64,000 nt of DNA from assembly GCA_963210315.1 (NCBI GenBank), contig OY723241.1:806001-870000 (forward strand), in the 5' to 3' direction. Made by a program: the position numbers and the translations under genes. Within the stretch, counting starts at the first letter, position 1; every line of letters begins with the position of its first letter. Positions 11,863 through 23,190 of this stretch are shown one piece after another. The stretch comes from Rhynchopus euleeides (lineage: Eukaryota > Euglenozoa > Diplonemea > Diplonemida > Diplonemidae). The notes beneath the pieces were generated by a model. The model had not been told where the DNA came from, made no database searches, and saw nothing but the letters and a program-made list of their open reading frames with translations.

Positions 11863-12491
11863 GGGCAGTGATGTAGAAATACGGTCGGATACGGTGATTT
11901 TTCAAAATCGGGATACGGATACGGATACGGATACGGATACGGGATACGCTCTGCCTACCAAAGTGGACCCAGCCCAGGTAAGCTGGTGCGAGGGGGTGTG
12001 GGCAGCTGCCCTTGTCGTTGGGTAACGTGCCCGTTGTGGAGCGGGCACGTTGCTCTGCTATGCCCCCTTCAGGGTGTGGTGTGCACCCTCCTCCTCATCC
12101 CCCTTGGGGGCACAGCCACGGATGATCCCAGACCCTCCCAGAAGGGGATGCAGCAGGCTCATGTCAGAGGCCAACATGCACTCAATCCGCTGCAGAACCT
12201 ACACATGACCGTCTTCCGCCCATTGGTCCCCTTGACCGTCCCCTGACCGCCACGTCCACCACGAGCATTCTTGGTGCAGCATTGGTTCCAGATCCCGTCA
12301 CCGTCTTCAGCACCGCCTGGCGACAGCCTTGGCGACGGCCTTCGTGTGGTGTGCCCGTCTGTACCCTAAGTACTCCCCCACCAAGTATATGGACCGTATC
12401 CTGACCGTATCCTATCGATTTCTGGAAAATTTGGATACGGATACGGATACGGATACGGGTACGTATCCACCGTATCCTAACATCACTGCCC
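11863..12491. mobile_element. TA-bounded MITE with GGATAC hexamer arrays (629 bp)
   Basis: Ends GGGCAGTGATGT and the near-complement ACATCACTGCCC, flanked by TA at 11861-11862 (shared with the previous element) and 12492-12493. Subterminal arrays of the hexamer GGATAC lie at about 11910-11950 and 12433-12462. No coding capacity. Confidence 0.82.
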
Positions 12492-12493
12492 TA

Positions 12494-15400
12494 GGGGGGG
12501 GGGGAAGTGAGCTGTTGCTCACTTTTTCTCACTCAGTCACATCTGGTAGCGAGGGCTCATCCAGGAAGTGAATTCCCCATTGGCAGAATCTGATCTGAGA
12601 TGCCCAATTTGACGTGGTCCTCCGGCCAGAGAGACCCTTCGAGGGAGACGCCATGGATCACCATCATGTGTATGCATTCGAAGAAAATGAATCTCCATGT
12701 GCGAATCAAGACTCCTGAGGAGTTTGTAGGGGGGGGGATTGGACACCGGGTCCTGGGCCCTCCCCTGGTGTGTTTTCCCTTTTGGCTGAACAGAACATTG
12801 TTTTTTTTCTTCGACTACTTTGCAGTGTGCGCAGGGTGCGCCTGGCTCCATGCCAGAGGGGGTGGGGGGGGTGGGTAGGGTGGGGTGCCGACTTTTCGTT
12901 CGGGAGTGCCCAGAATCGTTCGGCGCAATGAGGGAGTTACGACTTCGGCAGCACTCCGCTCAAAGGCGCTCAGAACGCCCAAAGCAGACGACACCCCCAT
13001 ATCGCACATTCATGTTTGCTTCAGAGAATGGATGGGCCTGCAGCTGTGCATAGGCCTGGCTGCCACACTGCTACACTGAGAAGTAAGGGGGGGGGGGGGG
13101 GGAAGGAGCAGGGTTCTGTATGTCCCTCAAGACCCATGTTAACGACGGGGTAGATGAATGGGAAAGGCACGCTGCCACAGGCACAGGGTGCCTTGAGGGA
13201 GATGTGGCACAAAAATATGCGGATAATGGGCTGCGTTTCACAATTTTTTTCTGTGCATTGAGGGCGGGGCGGGATAGTGGTGGTGGAACACCGGGGGGTT
13301 CCATCAACACTGGTCTATCAGGTCTGTTGCTTCAACGAGACCTGGACGCCGATACTGGCGCACTCATGCATGCAGGAATCCCCAAAGAGAAGCTCCCTTG
13401 CATAACAAAAACTGTGGGCGGATCCGTTCGGCGTCTAGCTGCCAGTGACACGTAAAGTGTAATCGAGAGAGAAACCCATCCTGAGCGAAGTCTCATCATG
13501 GGTCTCGTGGCTGTCGAGATCACACGGAGATTCGCCCGTGGTGGATTGCCCTCAAGTGACACTTCTGTGGGGCACACTGGTGCAGTATTTCAGAGCGAAC
13601 GACACAGATGGCACACAGAGCGAACGAAAGACGCCCAACCTGGTTTCAGGCCGAAATTGTGTGTCGAACTCGGCGAACACACGGATTGCGATTTCATCTC
13701 ATTGAATGCGGGCAATGGCAGCCGTGTCGCTTCATGGGAGAAACACCCTGTCCGGCAACTAGGAAAAGGCAGTTCCGAAATAGTTTTTGTCGAGCGCACA
13801 CTTGCTGTCTCAAGGCTGTGTTGAGGCCCTGTGAAGTGGCATGAGGGTGATGATCCAAAAGCTTCAGTCGTGTGGTAGACTTCGTTGCATTGAGACTTCG
13901 CGACGTTTCGTCGCGGAAAGACACTGTGCAGATGTTTCGCTCAAATATTCAAATACAGCGGGGTGCATGGCGTCTCTGCCAAGATAGCAGGTGGCGAGCT
14001 GCCAAACTGGTGCCCGGGTCGGGGGGATGCCTGCCTATACAGCTCAACGGGAGGTGGGGGACACCCGGCACTGGCAACCAACAGCACAAAGAGAAACGCA
14101 GATCAATGCCCAAGACGGGACATGTGGACGTAGCAGATGATGTTGTAAGGATGGGTGTGTGTTGCATGCGAACGGCACTAAAGTGTCACTTCAGCCTTTC
14201 GTCAATTCCACTATTCTACCAACTTGCGATTGCTACGGCGCGTTGGCGCTTCGACACCTCAGCACCTCAGCCTGCTGGGCTGTGGTGTGCAGGGCACGGC
14301 CACCAGAACAAAAAGGACGAAAAAACACACCGAATGACAATCTTACACACGAAGGCCGTGTGCCCAAACATACGAGAGCCCAAGGGGTTGTACGCGCATT
14401 GCGACGGCGCTCCCATAACACTGCACGACATGCCATTCTTCACTCATTCTTGATGTCAGGCTGGGAATGAACGCCTTATCATTCACACCCAGTCGGGCCG
14501 GATGTGCGATGCCAGTTTCTTCGAGCCCGCTGGTAAGTCTGAAGAGTTGCACGGTTTGGAAGCCAGACGCAACCAACTTTTTAACCTACACCGAGAACAG
14601 AATACGGCAGCACATGACAACCAGCCCGCCACACAACAAGGTAGGCTAGGGAACTGACACCACCGGGAGCGGAGGTGGCGACTGGGGAAGGAGGCGGACT
14701 GACCAAACCGGACCCGAAGCGGGTTGTCGACAAACGGAACAGTTTTTTTTGTTGAAGAACGGAACGTAGAAGCCGAAACAAATGTGCGTGCATCGGGGTG
14801 CAGTGGGATGGCAGAGGGGGGAGAAGGGGCAAAAGCTTGTCGAGAGTCTGTATAGTTATTAGGACACCACCCCACCGCCAATGGGGGCCCGAACGAAATC
14901 GATAACAACCCTAACAACGGGGCGTGCCCTGTCGCGGGAGTTGTCATCACTTGAACCCCTGCACAGCTCTCTGGAGGCAAAGCCAATACACACAAGTCGA
15001 TTCTCTGTTTGTATGGATGGAATCAGGATAGGCAGTCGCAGTGGCAAATCCGAATGTACGGGGGGGGGGGGGGGGGGGTACCCGACCACACCAACCTGAA
15101 CCCCGCTCCGCCTTGAGACGCCCAGGCAAGATTATCACTGAGTCAACCCTCAGGCGGAAACCCCTACTCGGGAGTGGGTCACATAGATTAGATTGTTGGC
15201 TGGCTGCCGCCCCCTCTTCCCTCCCACCACCACCACCAACGGCACAGACAGAACATAAAACGCACTAAGAGAAAACTGAGATACGCCGCTGGGCTTTTAA
15301 AACCCACCCATGAGACAACGGGGCACACACACAGCTGGGGTGCCTTTCGATAAAGGTCGTTCCCCAGAGGGGCTCTTCGCAGTGCGCTTTGGTGCATTTC

Positions 15401-15737
15401 CTCCTATTTTTAGGTGGAAAAAATATCGCTGAACTTTGCCTAAGCATAACGAAGGCCGCCAGAGGGCTGCAATATAAATAAGCCGAGCAACACACGCGCA
15501 CAGGGCTTCTGCTGTGACGTTGGGTGGGAGCCACCACCGATCGGCACAAAAAAACATGGCCAACCGCAAGACACTCTCACAACGAATCAGGGTAGGCAGC
15601 CGGGAGCAAACTTGGAAGAGGGCCGCTCTTCCCGGTTCACTGAACTCTGTGTTTAACCCAGACTGTGGCTTTTAGTGTAGAAATCCACCGGCATACACAC
15701 ACGCAGAATGTTGATGCGATCTGAATCCGGGTAGAGG
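12494..15737. other. Intergenic, no gene recognised
   Basis: Begins with a G-run abutting the MITE. Further poly-G tracts lie near 13088-13102 and 15060-15078. Many short ORFs on both strands lack domains and look like by-products of high GC. The only recognisable element is a family A repeat copy near 13735-13925. Confidence 0.5.
13735..13925 (+). repeat. Dispersed repeat family A, copy 1
   Basis: Contains the family hallmarks: AGAAACACCCTG, a GTCGAGCGCACACTTG block, GAGGCCCTGTGAAGTGGCAT, GCTTCAGTCGT, and a terminal GCGAC...GTCGC hairpin-forming stretch. Related copies lie near 28110, 32585, 46905, 47515 and 49740. Confidence 0.7.
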
Positions 15738-17360
15738 TTAGCCGAACAGCTTCATGGCGAATTTGTCGATAGCAGAGACGGCTTTCTCCTTCATCGTGCT
15801 GATGCGCGGCTTGCGTCTCCGACGCACAGGCATCGAGAGGGAGAGGTACTCACAGACCTGAGAGAGGGTGGTGTAGTGTGGCGGTGTGGCGGGACGCACA
15901 GCGGCGCCAGGACCCCCGCCTTCTCCCTGTCCCTGCGGGGGCACGAAAGGCATTTAAAATACAGAGACACGAAGGGCATTTAATCGATCAGGCGACCTGC
16001 AAACAAACACATGCCAGAAGGTGCTGCCATACCGTGCGTCTGTCATCGTCGTTCAGCACGAGGATGCCTGGTGGGATTCTCCTCTGCTCCGGGCTGGGGC
16101 TGTCGCCCTCTTCTGTCGCCCGCTCGGCATCAGACTGATCCTCGTCCCCCTCTGCGGTTGTGTCGGCTGTGTCTTCCCGAGGCACGTCAACAGGGCTGGC
16201 CTGTACGCTGCTGCCTTCATCATCTTCGTGGCTGCTCTCAGGCTGCGCGTGCTTCTCAGCGAAGAGCAGCTGAAGGTGGAGAAACACACGCACGCCATGC
16301 ACCTCGCGCCCGTGGTTCTGCAGACAGGAGGGGGTGGGTGGGTGACAAGGCAACGGTAATATACACCGTCTGTGATATGCTGTGTGCCCCCCCCCCCCCC
16401 ACAAGCCAGAGAGCGCCGCAAAGTGAAGGGAAAACAAGCATCCCGACACCCATAGGGTGTGGGGGAGAAGACCACGATCTCTCATACCGGAACTGCCTTG
16501 CGATAGCGGAAGGAGGGTGCGTATGACTGGGCGCTGGAATTCCCGCCCCAGCTGATCGTGCTGCCGTCGGCGAGAAGGGCTGCTGAGTGATGGCCACCGG
16601 CATCGATCGCCACCGCCTTCAGCCCCCCTTGCAGGGGCGTGTGGTGCGCGCTGTTGCCCCCCCAGCAGACGATGGAGCCGTCGCGCAGCAGGGCCAGCGA
16701 GTGCTGCCCGCCGGCAGCGAGCTTCACAACAGTCTTCCCCATCGAGCGGAAGGAAGGGGGCAGCGCCTGCCCGTGTGTGTTGTCGCCCCACCCCACGACG
16801 CCGCCATCCGCAAGCAGTGCGAGTGAGTGCGCACGGCCCGCAGTCATGGCGACTGTCTTCCTGTTGCCGAACTGCGGTGGCCTGCCAGGGCCCATACGCT
16901 GGTTGCCCCCCCAACCCTTCACTGTCCCGTCGTCCAGCAGCGCCAGGGAGTGGTAGCAGCCGGCAGAGATGGCGACAACACGGCGCTCCGGATCGAACTT
17001 TGGCACAGTGATCTGCTTCTGCTCGTTGCAGCCCCATGCGATCACCTCGCCGGTGTTGAGCAGCGCCATTGAATGCCGCCCGCCAGCAGAGATGTCGGTG
17101 ACGTATGCATCTGTACGGACTATGCCACGAGGGGGCGTGCACTGGTCGTCGTTGTCGTAGCCCCACCCCACCACACTCCCGTCGTTGAGGAGTGCCAGGG
17201 AGTGGAAGTAGCCAGCGGATATCGTCACTGCGCGTCTTCCGTTGAACAGCGGCAGGGATGGCGACTGCAGCACTGTCTGCTTGTGGTCGCTCGCGCCCCA
17301 CCCGATCACACTCCCATCCTCCAGCAACGATAACGAGTGGGCGACACCGGCGGCGGCCAT
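15738..17360 (-). CDS. RCC1-repeat protein, three exons (450 aa)
   Basis: Exons, in transcript order, are 17360-16488, 16317-16033 and 15932-15738 (873, 285 and 195 bp). Both introns are phase 0 with GT...AG borders. The start is the ATG at 17360, 19 nt after CCCTGCAG, a good splice or trans-splice acceptor. Exon 1 encodes about seven RCC1-type units of the pattern sAGxxHSLALLxDGsVxgWG, predicting a beta-propeller used in GTPase exchange, chromatin or signalling contacts. Exon 2 is acidic and low-complexity. Exon 3 ends in a basic RRRRKPR patch and KFAMKLFG. The downstream exons are supported by frame-matching splice sites, open frame and coding-like composition, not by homology. Exon 1 alone would terminate at a TGA that lies inside the GTATGA donor. 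Confidence 0.8.
15933..16032 (-). other. Intron 2 of the RCC1-repeat gene (100 bp)
   Basis: Donor GTATGG, acceptor TGCCCCCGCAG. Phase 0. A nearer acceptor TTTGCAG would give a 36-nt intron and an immediate stop, which is less likely. Confidence 0.6.
16318..16487 (-). other. Intron 1 of the RCC1-repeat gene (170 bp)
   Basis: Donor GTATGAG, acceptor CCTCCTGTCTGCAG after a pyrimidine-rich stretch. Phase 0. It contains a poly-G run on the minus strand. Confidence 0.72.
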
Positions 17361-17400
17361 GGCAACGCCTCCCCCCACTCTGCAGGGGTAGGGTCGAAGG
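17361..17400 (-). promoter_or_regulatory. Candidate leader splice acceptor of the RCC1-repeat gene
   Basis: On the minus strand a pyrimidine-rich tract ends in CCCCTGCAG at 17380, 19 nt before the ATG. This could be a spliced-leader or a cis acceptor; the sequence alone cannot decide. Confidence 0.35.
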
Positions 17401-19210
17401 GTGAACTCGATGCGACGAAGTGCGCTAGTATGTGAGGGACGTGGAGGAGGGATGGAGGGTGGGAGGGGGGAGGGGTCTTCAATTCGGCCAGTTTGTGAAC
17501 TAAATTCGTTGCCTTCCGTGTGCCCCTGTGTTGACTGCTCAGGGTCGACCAGCTCCGTGTGATCAGATCCGGAGTGGTACCTTCCCCCCCCCCCCCCCAG
17601 TCCAGTCCAAGGCCGCGCGGTGGCAAGCCAGACCGCCAGCCTAACCCTGGAGGTTCTGGTGTGCCTGCGGCACCCCAGCCACCACCAGGTAGGGGCGTGC
17701 TGCTGTCTCAGGTTGCGGCGCATAATCCCCAGACGCCGGACTGCGGTCATGTACAAATTTCAAGAAAACCCAGCGACAACAACCCGTAGAAATACAGCCG
17801 GATTCGTGCAGGATCATTCACGGAGAATGCAAAAAGTAAACGAGGGAAACATTTTTCGTCGATCGCACGAAGCACACGAACATAAAGTTTCGAAAGTGTG
17901 GTGTGTGGTTGGCAGGCATGAAACTGTGTGGCGGCAAGCACCTAGCAGTTACCATGCCAAGTACTTTGTGGGAGAGAATAAAAGACGTCCAGATTTGTTT
18001 GTGCACACGAGTGGGCAGTGTTTTGCGGCCCTGTGATATGGCGGTGTTCCTGTTTGCTTTTCTGCCAATGCACTGCGCGCACCACACTCCCACGAAAGCC
18101 TGCGAAAGAAAGTAAGGCAAGAGTGCAACAACATGGGATCTGCAATCCGGAAAACCAGAAGATTCTCCTGCAATGACACCCCACCGCACGGTTGACGCAT
18201 CCCGACTGGTAAACTGCCCATGAGCTACGGTGCGCACTCTCGCACGAGTTCTGTCAACCACCGTCGATATTTAACAGGAACCACAAACCATCCAATCTAC
18301 AGGACTGACCACGCGAGCTCAGAACAAACATATTCGAATACTGCACGCGAGGCTGCGCGAGGCGCGCCAAGTGTCTGAGTGAAACAATCGCAAAGTGGGC
18401 CATCACTACACGGTGTTGGTGTATTTCTTGCAATATTTTGTGGGAATAACACCGAATAGTGAAGATCCCAAGGATAAGGGCAAATGAGCCGGAGGGAGTT
18501 CGGGAGGCAGGGAGGCAGGATGTGGTTCAAGCACACTGCATGTCGCAGTGGGGGGGCGGGGGGGTTCTCCACCATTTGGGGAACCTTCACTCGGAAATGC
18601 AGAAAAGTGATAACCGGGCGAGCTGTGCCGCAGAAAACTGGCTGCAAAGTGGTACAGTTTGGCATACAGTGGCACAGAGCGAACGCCCCCATAAATGTTG
18701 ATGTTCCTTTCGACTCAAGCAGCGCTTCAAGACTCATCACAGCCATTGGAGACTTCGGAGACGACGAGATGACACAGAGCGTAGATGATCCTAAGCACTA
18801 TAAATGCCTCCCTGCAGGTTGGCGATGCAGAGAGCCAATGATTCCAACTGTATTGGCAATGGCATGGGCAGAAAGCAGGCTGGTGGTGCCACATGATGCC
18901 AGCTGGCAAGCTGGCCGTGGGCATGATGATCTACGTGTGAGAGGAAGGTCAGCAGTGCCCACCGGTTTTCACTGGGCGGCGACCCCGTGTAACCCTGGCG
19001 CAAATCGGAATCTGCTGGTATGCCTGCAGCAGCCAAGAGGATTGCCGCGTTTCCTGCACGTTGGGGCGTGGGGCGTAGGTGAACAAAACATTGCTCCCGC
19101 AGCAACCTTTTTAGATTCGAACGCTTTCCGTGAGCACGGTGTGTTTGTCACAAACAAAAATGCGGCTGGGAGAAGCCGGCGGGCCACTTGTTGGCAACAG
19201 GGCCTCAATG
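17401..19210. other. Intergenic, no gene recognised
   Basis: Only short overlapping ORFs without domains. A 150-bp stretch at about 17807-17955 is a diverged copy of 22573-22730. Confidence 0.5.
17807..17955 (+). repeat. Dispersed repeat related to family A, copy pair member 1
   Basis: Aligns with 22573-22730 in the same orientation: GCAGGATCATTC, a TTTTTCGTCGATCGCACGA-like block, GTGTGGTTGGCAGGC, and CACCTAGCA. The TTTTTCGT(C/T)GA.CGCAC core is shared with family A. Confidence 0.6.
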
Positions 19211-21670
19211 CTATCCTGGCAGAGGTGGCACAGCAAGGACGTCAAAGACAGGCGGCTTGCCGAGTTTGACAGCAAATTTGTACAGTGAGACGGCATGAAT
19301 CTCTGTCAGGTCATCCTTAATTGACTCGGCAGCGAGCTCAAAGTTCCCGTCACAGAGGAGGCGTATGACATGGTTGCTGGCGGCATGCGGGTTTGCTGAC
19401 ATTGTGCTATCGAGTGCGTACATCCATTCGGCGTCTGGTTGTGATGGGCACGCTTCCACCAACTCAAAGAGGAGGGACACGGTGGCCTGCAGCTTCACCT
19501 GCACCAGTGCACGAGTGATGTAGTAGCCAGTCAAAGCTTCTGCAATAAGGTCGTCACACACAATCGGTACATTCCAAGCTCTGCCACAGCGTTCGATGGT
19601 ACGCACGTCACATGCCACGGGACCCGTCACGCAGTGCTTCTTCAGCGTGGCACACCCCATGTTGCCGGAACGTGCCGTGCCACGTGCCACACTCAAGTTA
19701 ACGCCACGCCCTTCTTGGAGGATCATCAGCGCCACAGCGCAACGGGAAGCCTTCAGCTGGTGGGAAGGGAGGTTGGAGAGGGCACCGAAGCTAAGCAGCA
19801 CGTGATCCCCGCTCATGTCCTGGACAATACCGCGGTAGTGCCGTGCCTGCCCTGCTGTGGTGGCGATGTAGTCTGTGTGCAGCTGGAGGAGGATGTCAGG
19901 CGGCAGGGAGTGCAAGCCGGTGACATTGGACAGAACCAAGGACACCTCCCTCCGCACAAGGCCCGCAGCAAAGGCAGTCGCCGGGTTGCTGTGCATACTG
20001 AGGCTGCTCGTGCTTGCACGTGACCCAGAGCTGCCGCGAGACGACGTTCGTGTCGATGTGGAGTAATCTACAGTGTCTGAATCAACGCACAGGCTCTGCG
20101 GCATGAAGGCACGGTACTCCTGCAGCCTTGCTGTGGCATTCGACATGCCTTCCACCAGACCCCGCATCTCTGACACCATGAAGGCCTTGGACAGGTACGG
20201 TGTCAGCACCTGCTGTGCATCACCCGTCATCATCGACCCCGCAAGCATGATGGCACGTTCCACGTCACGCAGCGGCAGGGCAACGAGCAGCACCTCCAAA
20301 GCCGCTGTCACGATGTCGAACACTAGCACCAGCATCGTGAAGACAATCAACAGTACCAGCGCGTCGTTCACCTCGCCCTGCACAGATGAGACAGGGGCCA
20401 GCCACGTGATGTGCAGGTTATCAAACACAACGTCCTTCCGCACGAAGTGCTCGTCCCCGTCCAGCACCTTCTTCACCATGTGACTCACAGGCACACCTGC
20501 CATCTCTGTCACAGCATCGCGCAGCAGTCGGGACAGGTTTGCAGTGCGGAACGCACACGGTGTCTTGGAAAGTCCGAGCAGCAGGTTGTCTGTTGAACAG
20601 CCCTGGTTCACCAGATCCCCGCCTTGTGTGGATGCGTACACCAGGTCCAGAACAGGGTCGTACACGACGACATGCGTGCCTTCCGGTGCACGCAGTGCAT
20701 ACGCCTGGAGGGGTATGCGCCACGACGAGTAAAGGAACTGCGAAACCTTGATAATCGCCCGGTACCTGCTCCACGGGTGGGGTGGGGGCGGCGGACGGTG
20801 GATAACATCAAGACCGCCGTATGCGTACACATGCCGCCCTGATTCTGCGTACCACAGCATCCCTTCACGCCACTTCTCTGCCACTGCAGGTGCTGGTGTA
20901 CCTGCTGGCGGTGCCTCCACTGCCTGAAACAGAGCAGGCAAGTTTGGTTCGCCAGGCACCCACGTGCCCAGAAGCTGTGCGTAGTAGCCGAAGTTGAAGT
21001 TGGCAAACCATGCATTCTTGAAGGTGGTCTTGTTGACCTCAAAGGCCTCAAGTGGCACGCGTAGGTCCGCAGGTGGCACCGCGCCCATCGCTCCTGTGCC
21101 TGATGCGGTGTACATTGTGTAATCCCCGTTTCCCAGCGGATCCATCCACTGCACACTGATCATCGCATCAGGGGTACGCATATATCCGTCTGCATCTGGG
21201 TACGGCAGGAGCACAGTTGCATCACATGACAGCGCAGGGACGCTGGTGATCACAGACACTCCCTTGCTCACCTGTGCCGTCACGTACTGCTGTACATCAG
21301 TTTCGTTTGCTGCCATTTGAACCGAACTTACGAGGTTGAACCTTGCGTTGTACCGCACCAGCTGCATCACATCAAGGATCTCGGTCTTCAGCCCCTGAAT
21401 ATCACTTTCACTCTCACTCGTCCGTGAGACTGTCTTCTCCAGCGACGACAGGCTCTGGAAGTACATGATGAGCCCACTGGCCACAGACGCAAACACAGAG
21501 AGCAGTGCCCCCGAGCATATTAGCAGGAGGACGGGGACCCCGCATGTGCGTGGCCCCATGAATCCCCCGACGACCTTGCCGATGGGTGGTGGTGGTGGCG
21601 AGAAAGAGATCATAGCCGTATGGTGGCGCCGTGTGTGGTAGCAGGGCAATGGGTTTTGCATTTCCATCAT
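19211..21670 (-). CDS. Receptor-type membrane protein with degenerate class III cyclase domain (819 aa)
   Basis: The ATG at 21670 follows CGCCGAGAG; an in-frame ATG at 21613 is an alternative, and the frame is open further to 21955 without a better start. A signal-anchor helix (residues about 45-71) is followed by an extracytoplasmic sensor region of about 370 residues with several N-glycosylation motifs. A second long hydrophobic segment (around NDALVLLIVFTMLVLVF) follows, then a linker and a nucleotide-cyclase-like fold (SGDHVLLSFGAL, HQLKASRCAVAL, ARSGNMGC). The first metal-binding aspartate position reads LSNVTGLHS, without Asp; only the second GD is kept. So catalysis is doubtful and a sensing or scaffolding role is possible. 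It shares an almost identical block with 27198-28087. Confidence 0.82.
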   Translation of the reverse strand: MMEMQNPLPCYHTRRHHTAMISFSPPPPPIGKVVGGFMGPRTCGVPVLLLICSGALLSVFASVASGLIMYFQSLSSLEKTVSRTSESESDIQGLKTEILDVMQLVRYNARFNLVSSVQMAANETDVQQYVTAQVSKGVSVITSVPALSCDATVLLPYPDADGYMRTPDAMISVQWMDPLGNGDYTMYTASGTGAMGAVPPADLRVPLEAFEVNKTTFKNAWFANFNFGYYAQLLGTWVPGEPNLPALFQAVEAPPAGTPAPAVAEKWREGMLWYAESGRHVYAYGGLDVIHRPPPPPHPWSRYRAIIKVSQFLYSSWRIPLQAYALRAPEGTHVVVYDPVLDLVYASTQGGDLVNQGCSTDNLLLGLSKTPCAFRTANLSRLLRDAVTEMAGVPVSHMVKKVLDGDEHFVRKDVVFDNLHITWLAPVSSVQGEVNDALVLLIVFTMLVLVFDIVTAALEVLLVALPLRDVERAIMLAGSMMTGDAQQVLTPYLSKAFMVSEMRGLVEGMSNATARLQEYRAFMPQSLCVDSDTVDYSTSTRTSSRGSSGSRASTSSLSMHSNPATAFAAGLVRREVSLVLSNVTGLHSLPPDILLQLHTDYIATTAGQARHYRGIVQDMSGDHVLLSFGALSNLPSHQLKASRCAVALMILQEGRGVNLSVARGTARSGNMGCATLKKHCVTGPVACDVRTIERCGRAWNVPIVCDDLIAEALTGYYITRALVQVKLQATVSLLFELVEACPSQPDAEWMYALDSTMSANPHAASNHVIRLLCDGNFELAAESIKDDLTEIHAVSLYKFAVKLGKPPVFDVLAVPPLPG

Positions 21671-22404
21671 GTCCTCTCGGCGACGCAATACAAAATACAC
21701 GCGTACTTTATGTTTACTGGGGCTGGGGGCGCGGTGCGTATCGGCTATGTTGAACATCCCCTCTTCACGTACGACCCGTGTGTCTCTCCTGAACGAAGGG
21801 ATAGTCACCAGGAGCAGAGGCACCAAAACAAGAATGGAGCACCTGGCATTGTCCGACACGACGAGGCGCGCACAAGGGACCAAACCCTGTGTAGCACCCC
21901 GTGGCTGTTGCCTCCTTGCGCTCACAACAAAGGAGGCAGGCCCCGCCACCAGCACCAGTCTTCCCTCGTGACGAACTCCAGAAGTAGGCTGCCTGTCCCT
22001 AAACGAGAAGAAACCAAAGGGTGTTGGACATCCCGTATTTGCCCTTTTTGGTCAAGAATTCCAGGAAATTGGGAGGGCAGAGTGGATGCTGCTTCATTGA
22101 GTGGCACTCGACACGCACCGCAGCGCAAGGGGCGCAGGGGAGGGGGGTCGGCAAGAAACTGGATAAATGATGTCAGCCAACATGAATCACGGAGTTGGCC
22201 CCTGGCATATCTGGTTTCTTGAAAGACTTACCATGTACCATATCGGCGAAGGCTTGGACCCGGATACCGGGATTTCCGGGTGCCAGACGTGTCCGCCTTG
22301 AATTCTCCTGAGTGCCCTGGGAAAACCAGGAAATTGAGGAAAGCCGCGCTGCGCAGGAATTTCACGCCTCCTCCGGAGAAGTGTTTCATGGTGTAAAGGG
22401 GGGG

Positions 22405-22560
22405 GGGGAGCGTTGCTCTGAACCCCGTGGTTTTGTGCTGCTCTCTCAAAACACATTGCGCGTGCCGCACGCTACCCACTCACTGGGGGTCTTCGCTCAG
22501 AAGTGCAGAGAAGTGAGAAAAGGTGAGACCGCCTCAAAACTGGCTGCAAAGTGAGACAGG
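22405..22560 (+). repeat. Low-copy dispersed repeat, family B copy 2
   Basis: Shares TCAAAACACA, GTGCCGCACGCT and CCACTCACTG-like patches with 2150-2285 and 62090-62230. Its right part also resembles 18590-18665 (CTGGCTGCAAAGTG). Borders are unclear. Confidence 0.35.
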
Positions 22561-22572
22561 TTTGGGAAATAT

Positions 22573-22730
22573 AGCGCAGGATCATTCGTGAGAAAGACGA
22601 AAGGTAAACGAGAAAAAGTTCTTCGTCGGTCGCACGACACACACAGAAATTTTTTTGCCTGCGGAAGTGTTGGTGTGTGATTGGCAGGCGCATAAGACTG
22701 TGTGTGACGGCAATCACCTAGCACTTCCCC
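22573..22730 (+). repeat. Dispersed repeat related to family A, copy pair member 2
   Basis: Same-orientation relative of 17807-17955, about 150 bp, with matching blocks in the same order. No coding potential. Confidence 0.6.
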
Positions 22731-22875
22731 TATCGCTGCATTTCCGCCTGACAAGCACCTTGTTGGGAGACAGAAAAATGAAAATAAGGAGGATGTGCGA
22801 AGCAGGCGTGTATCTATTTCACGGAATGAAAATAGGAATTTGGGGGAAAAATATTTTTTTGCACTATTTTTTTTT

Positions 22876-23190
22876 GCACTTTTTTCCTTTGGATTTTATT
22901 GTGACCCTACTTGGTATTGGTCGAAAATTTTATGTTCCCGGTCTTGGATGTGCTCAAACATTCAAAAGAACACATTTTCCGGGTGCAAAAAAAATTTGCA
23001 CCCGGGGGTGGGTATGGGGGTGGGTCTGGGGGTGGTGGTCACTATTTTTTTGCACTGTTTTCCTTTGGATTTTCTTGTGACCCTACTTGGTATTGGCAGA
23101 AAATTTTTATGTTCCCAGTCTTGGATGTGCTCAAACAGTCAAAAGAACACATTTTCCGGATGCAAAAAAATTTTGCACCTGGGGGTGGAG
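22876..23190 (+). repeat. Tandem duplication, two units of period about 176 bp
   Basis: Two head-to-tail units each run from GCAC.(T)nCCTTTGGATTTT through GTGACCCTACTTGGTATTGG, GTCTTGGATGTGCTCAAACA and AAAGAACACATTTTCCGG to a GCACC(C/T)GGGGGTGG end. They differ by scattered substitutions and a G-rich spacer of about 40 bp. Confidence 0.8.

Noticed and set aside
11900-11950. GGATAC hexamer run as telomeric repeat
   Set aside because: Short, internal, mirrored at the other end of a MITE; it belongs to the element's ends.
15988-17301. 437-codon minus-strand frame overlapping the RCC1-repeat exon
   Set aside because: Its first two thirds are an out-of-frame shadow of the RCC1 exon. Only its last part coincides with exon 2, which is annotated in the spliced model.
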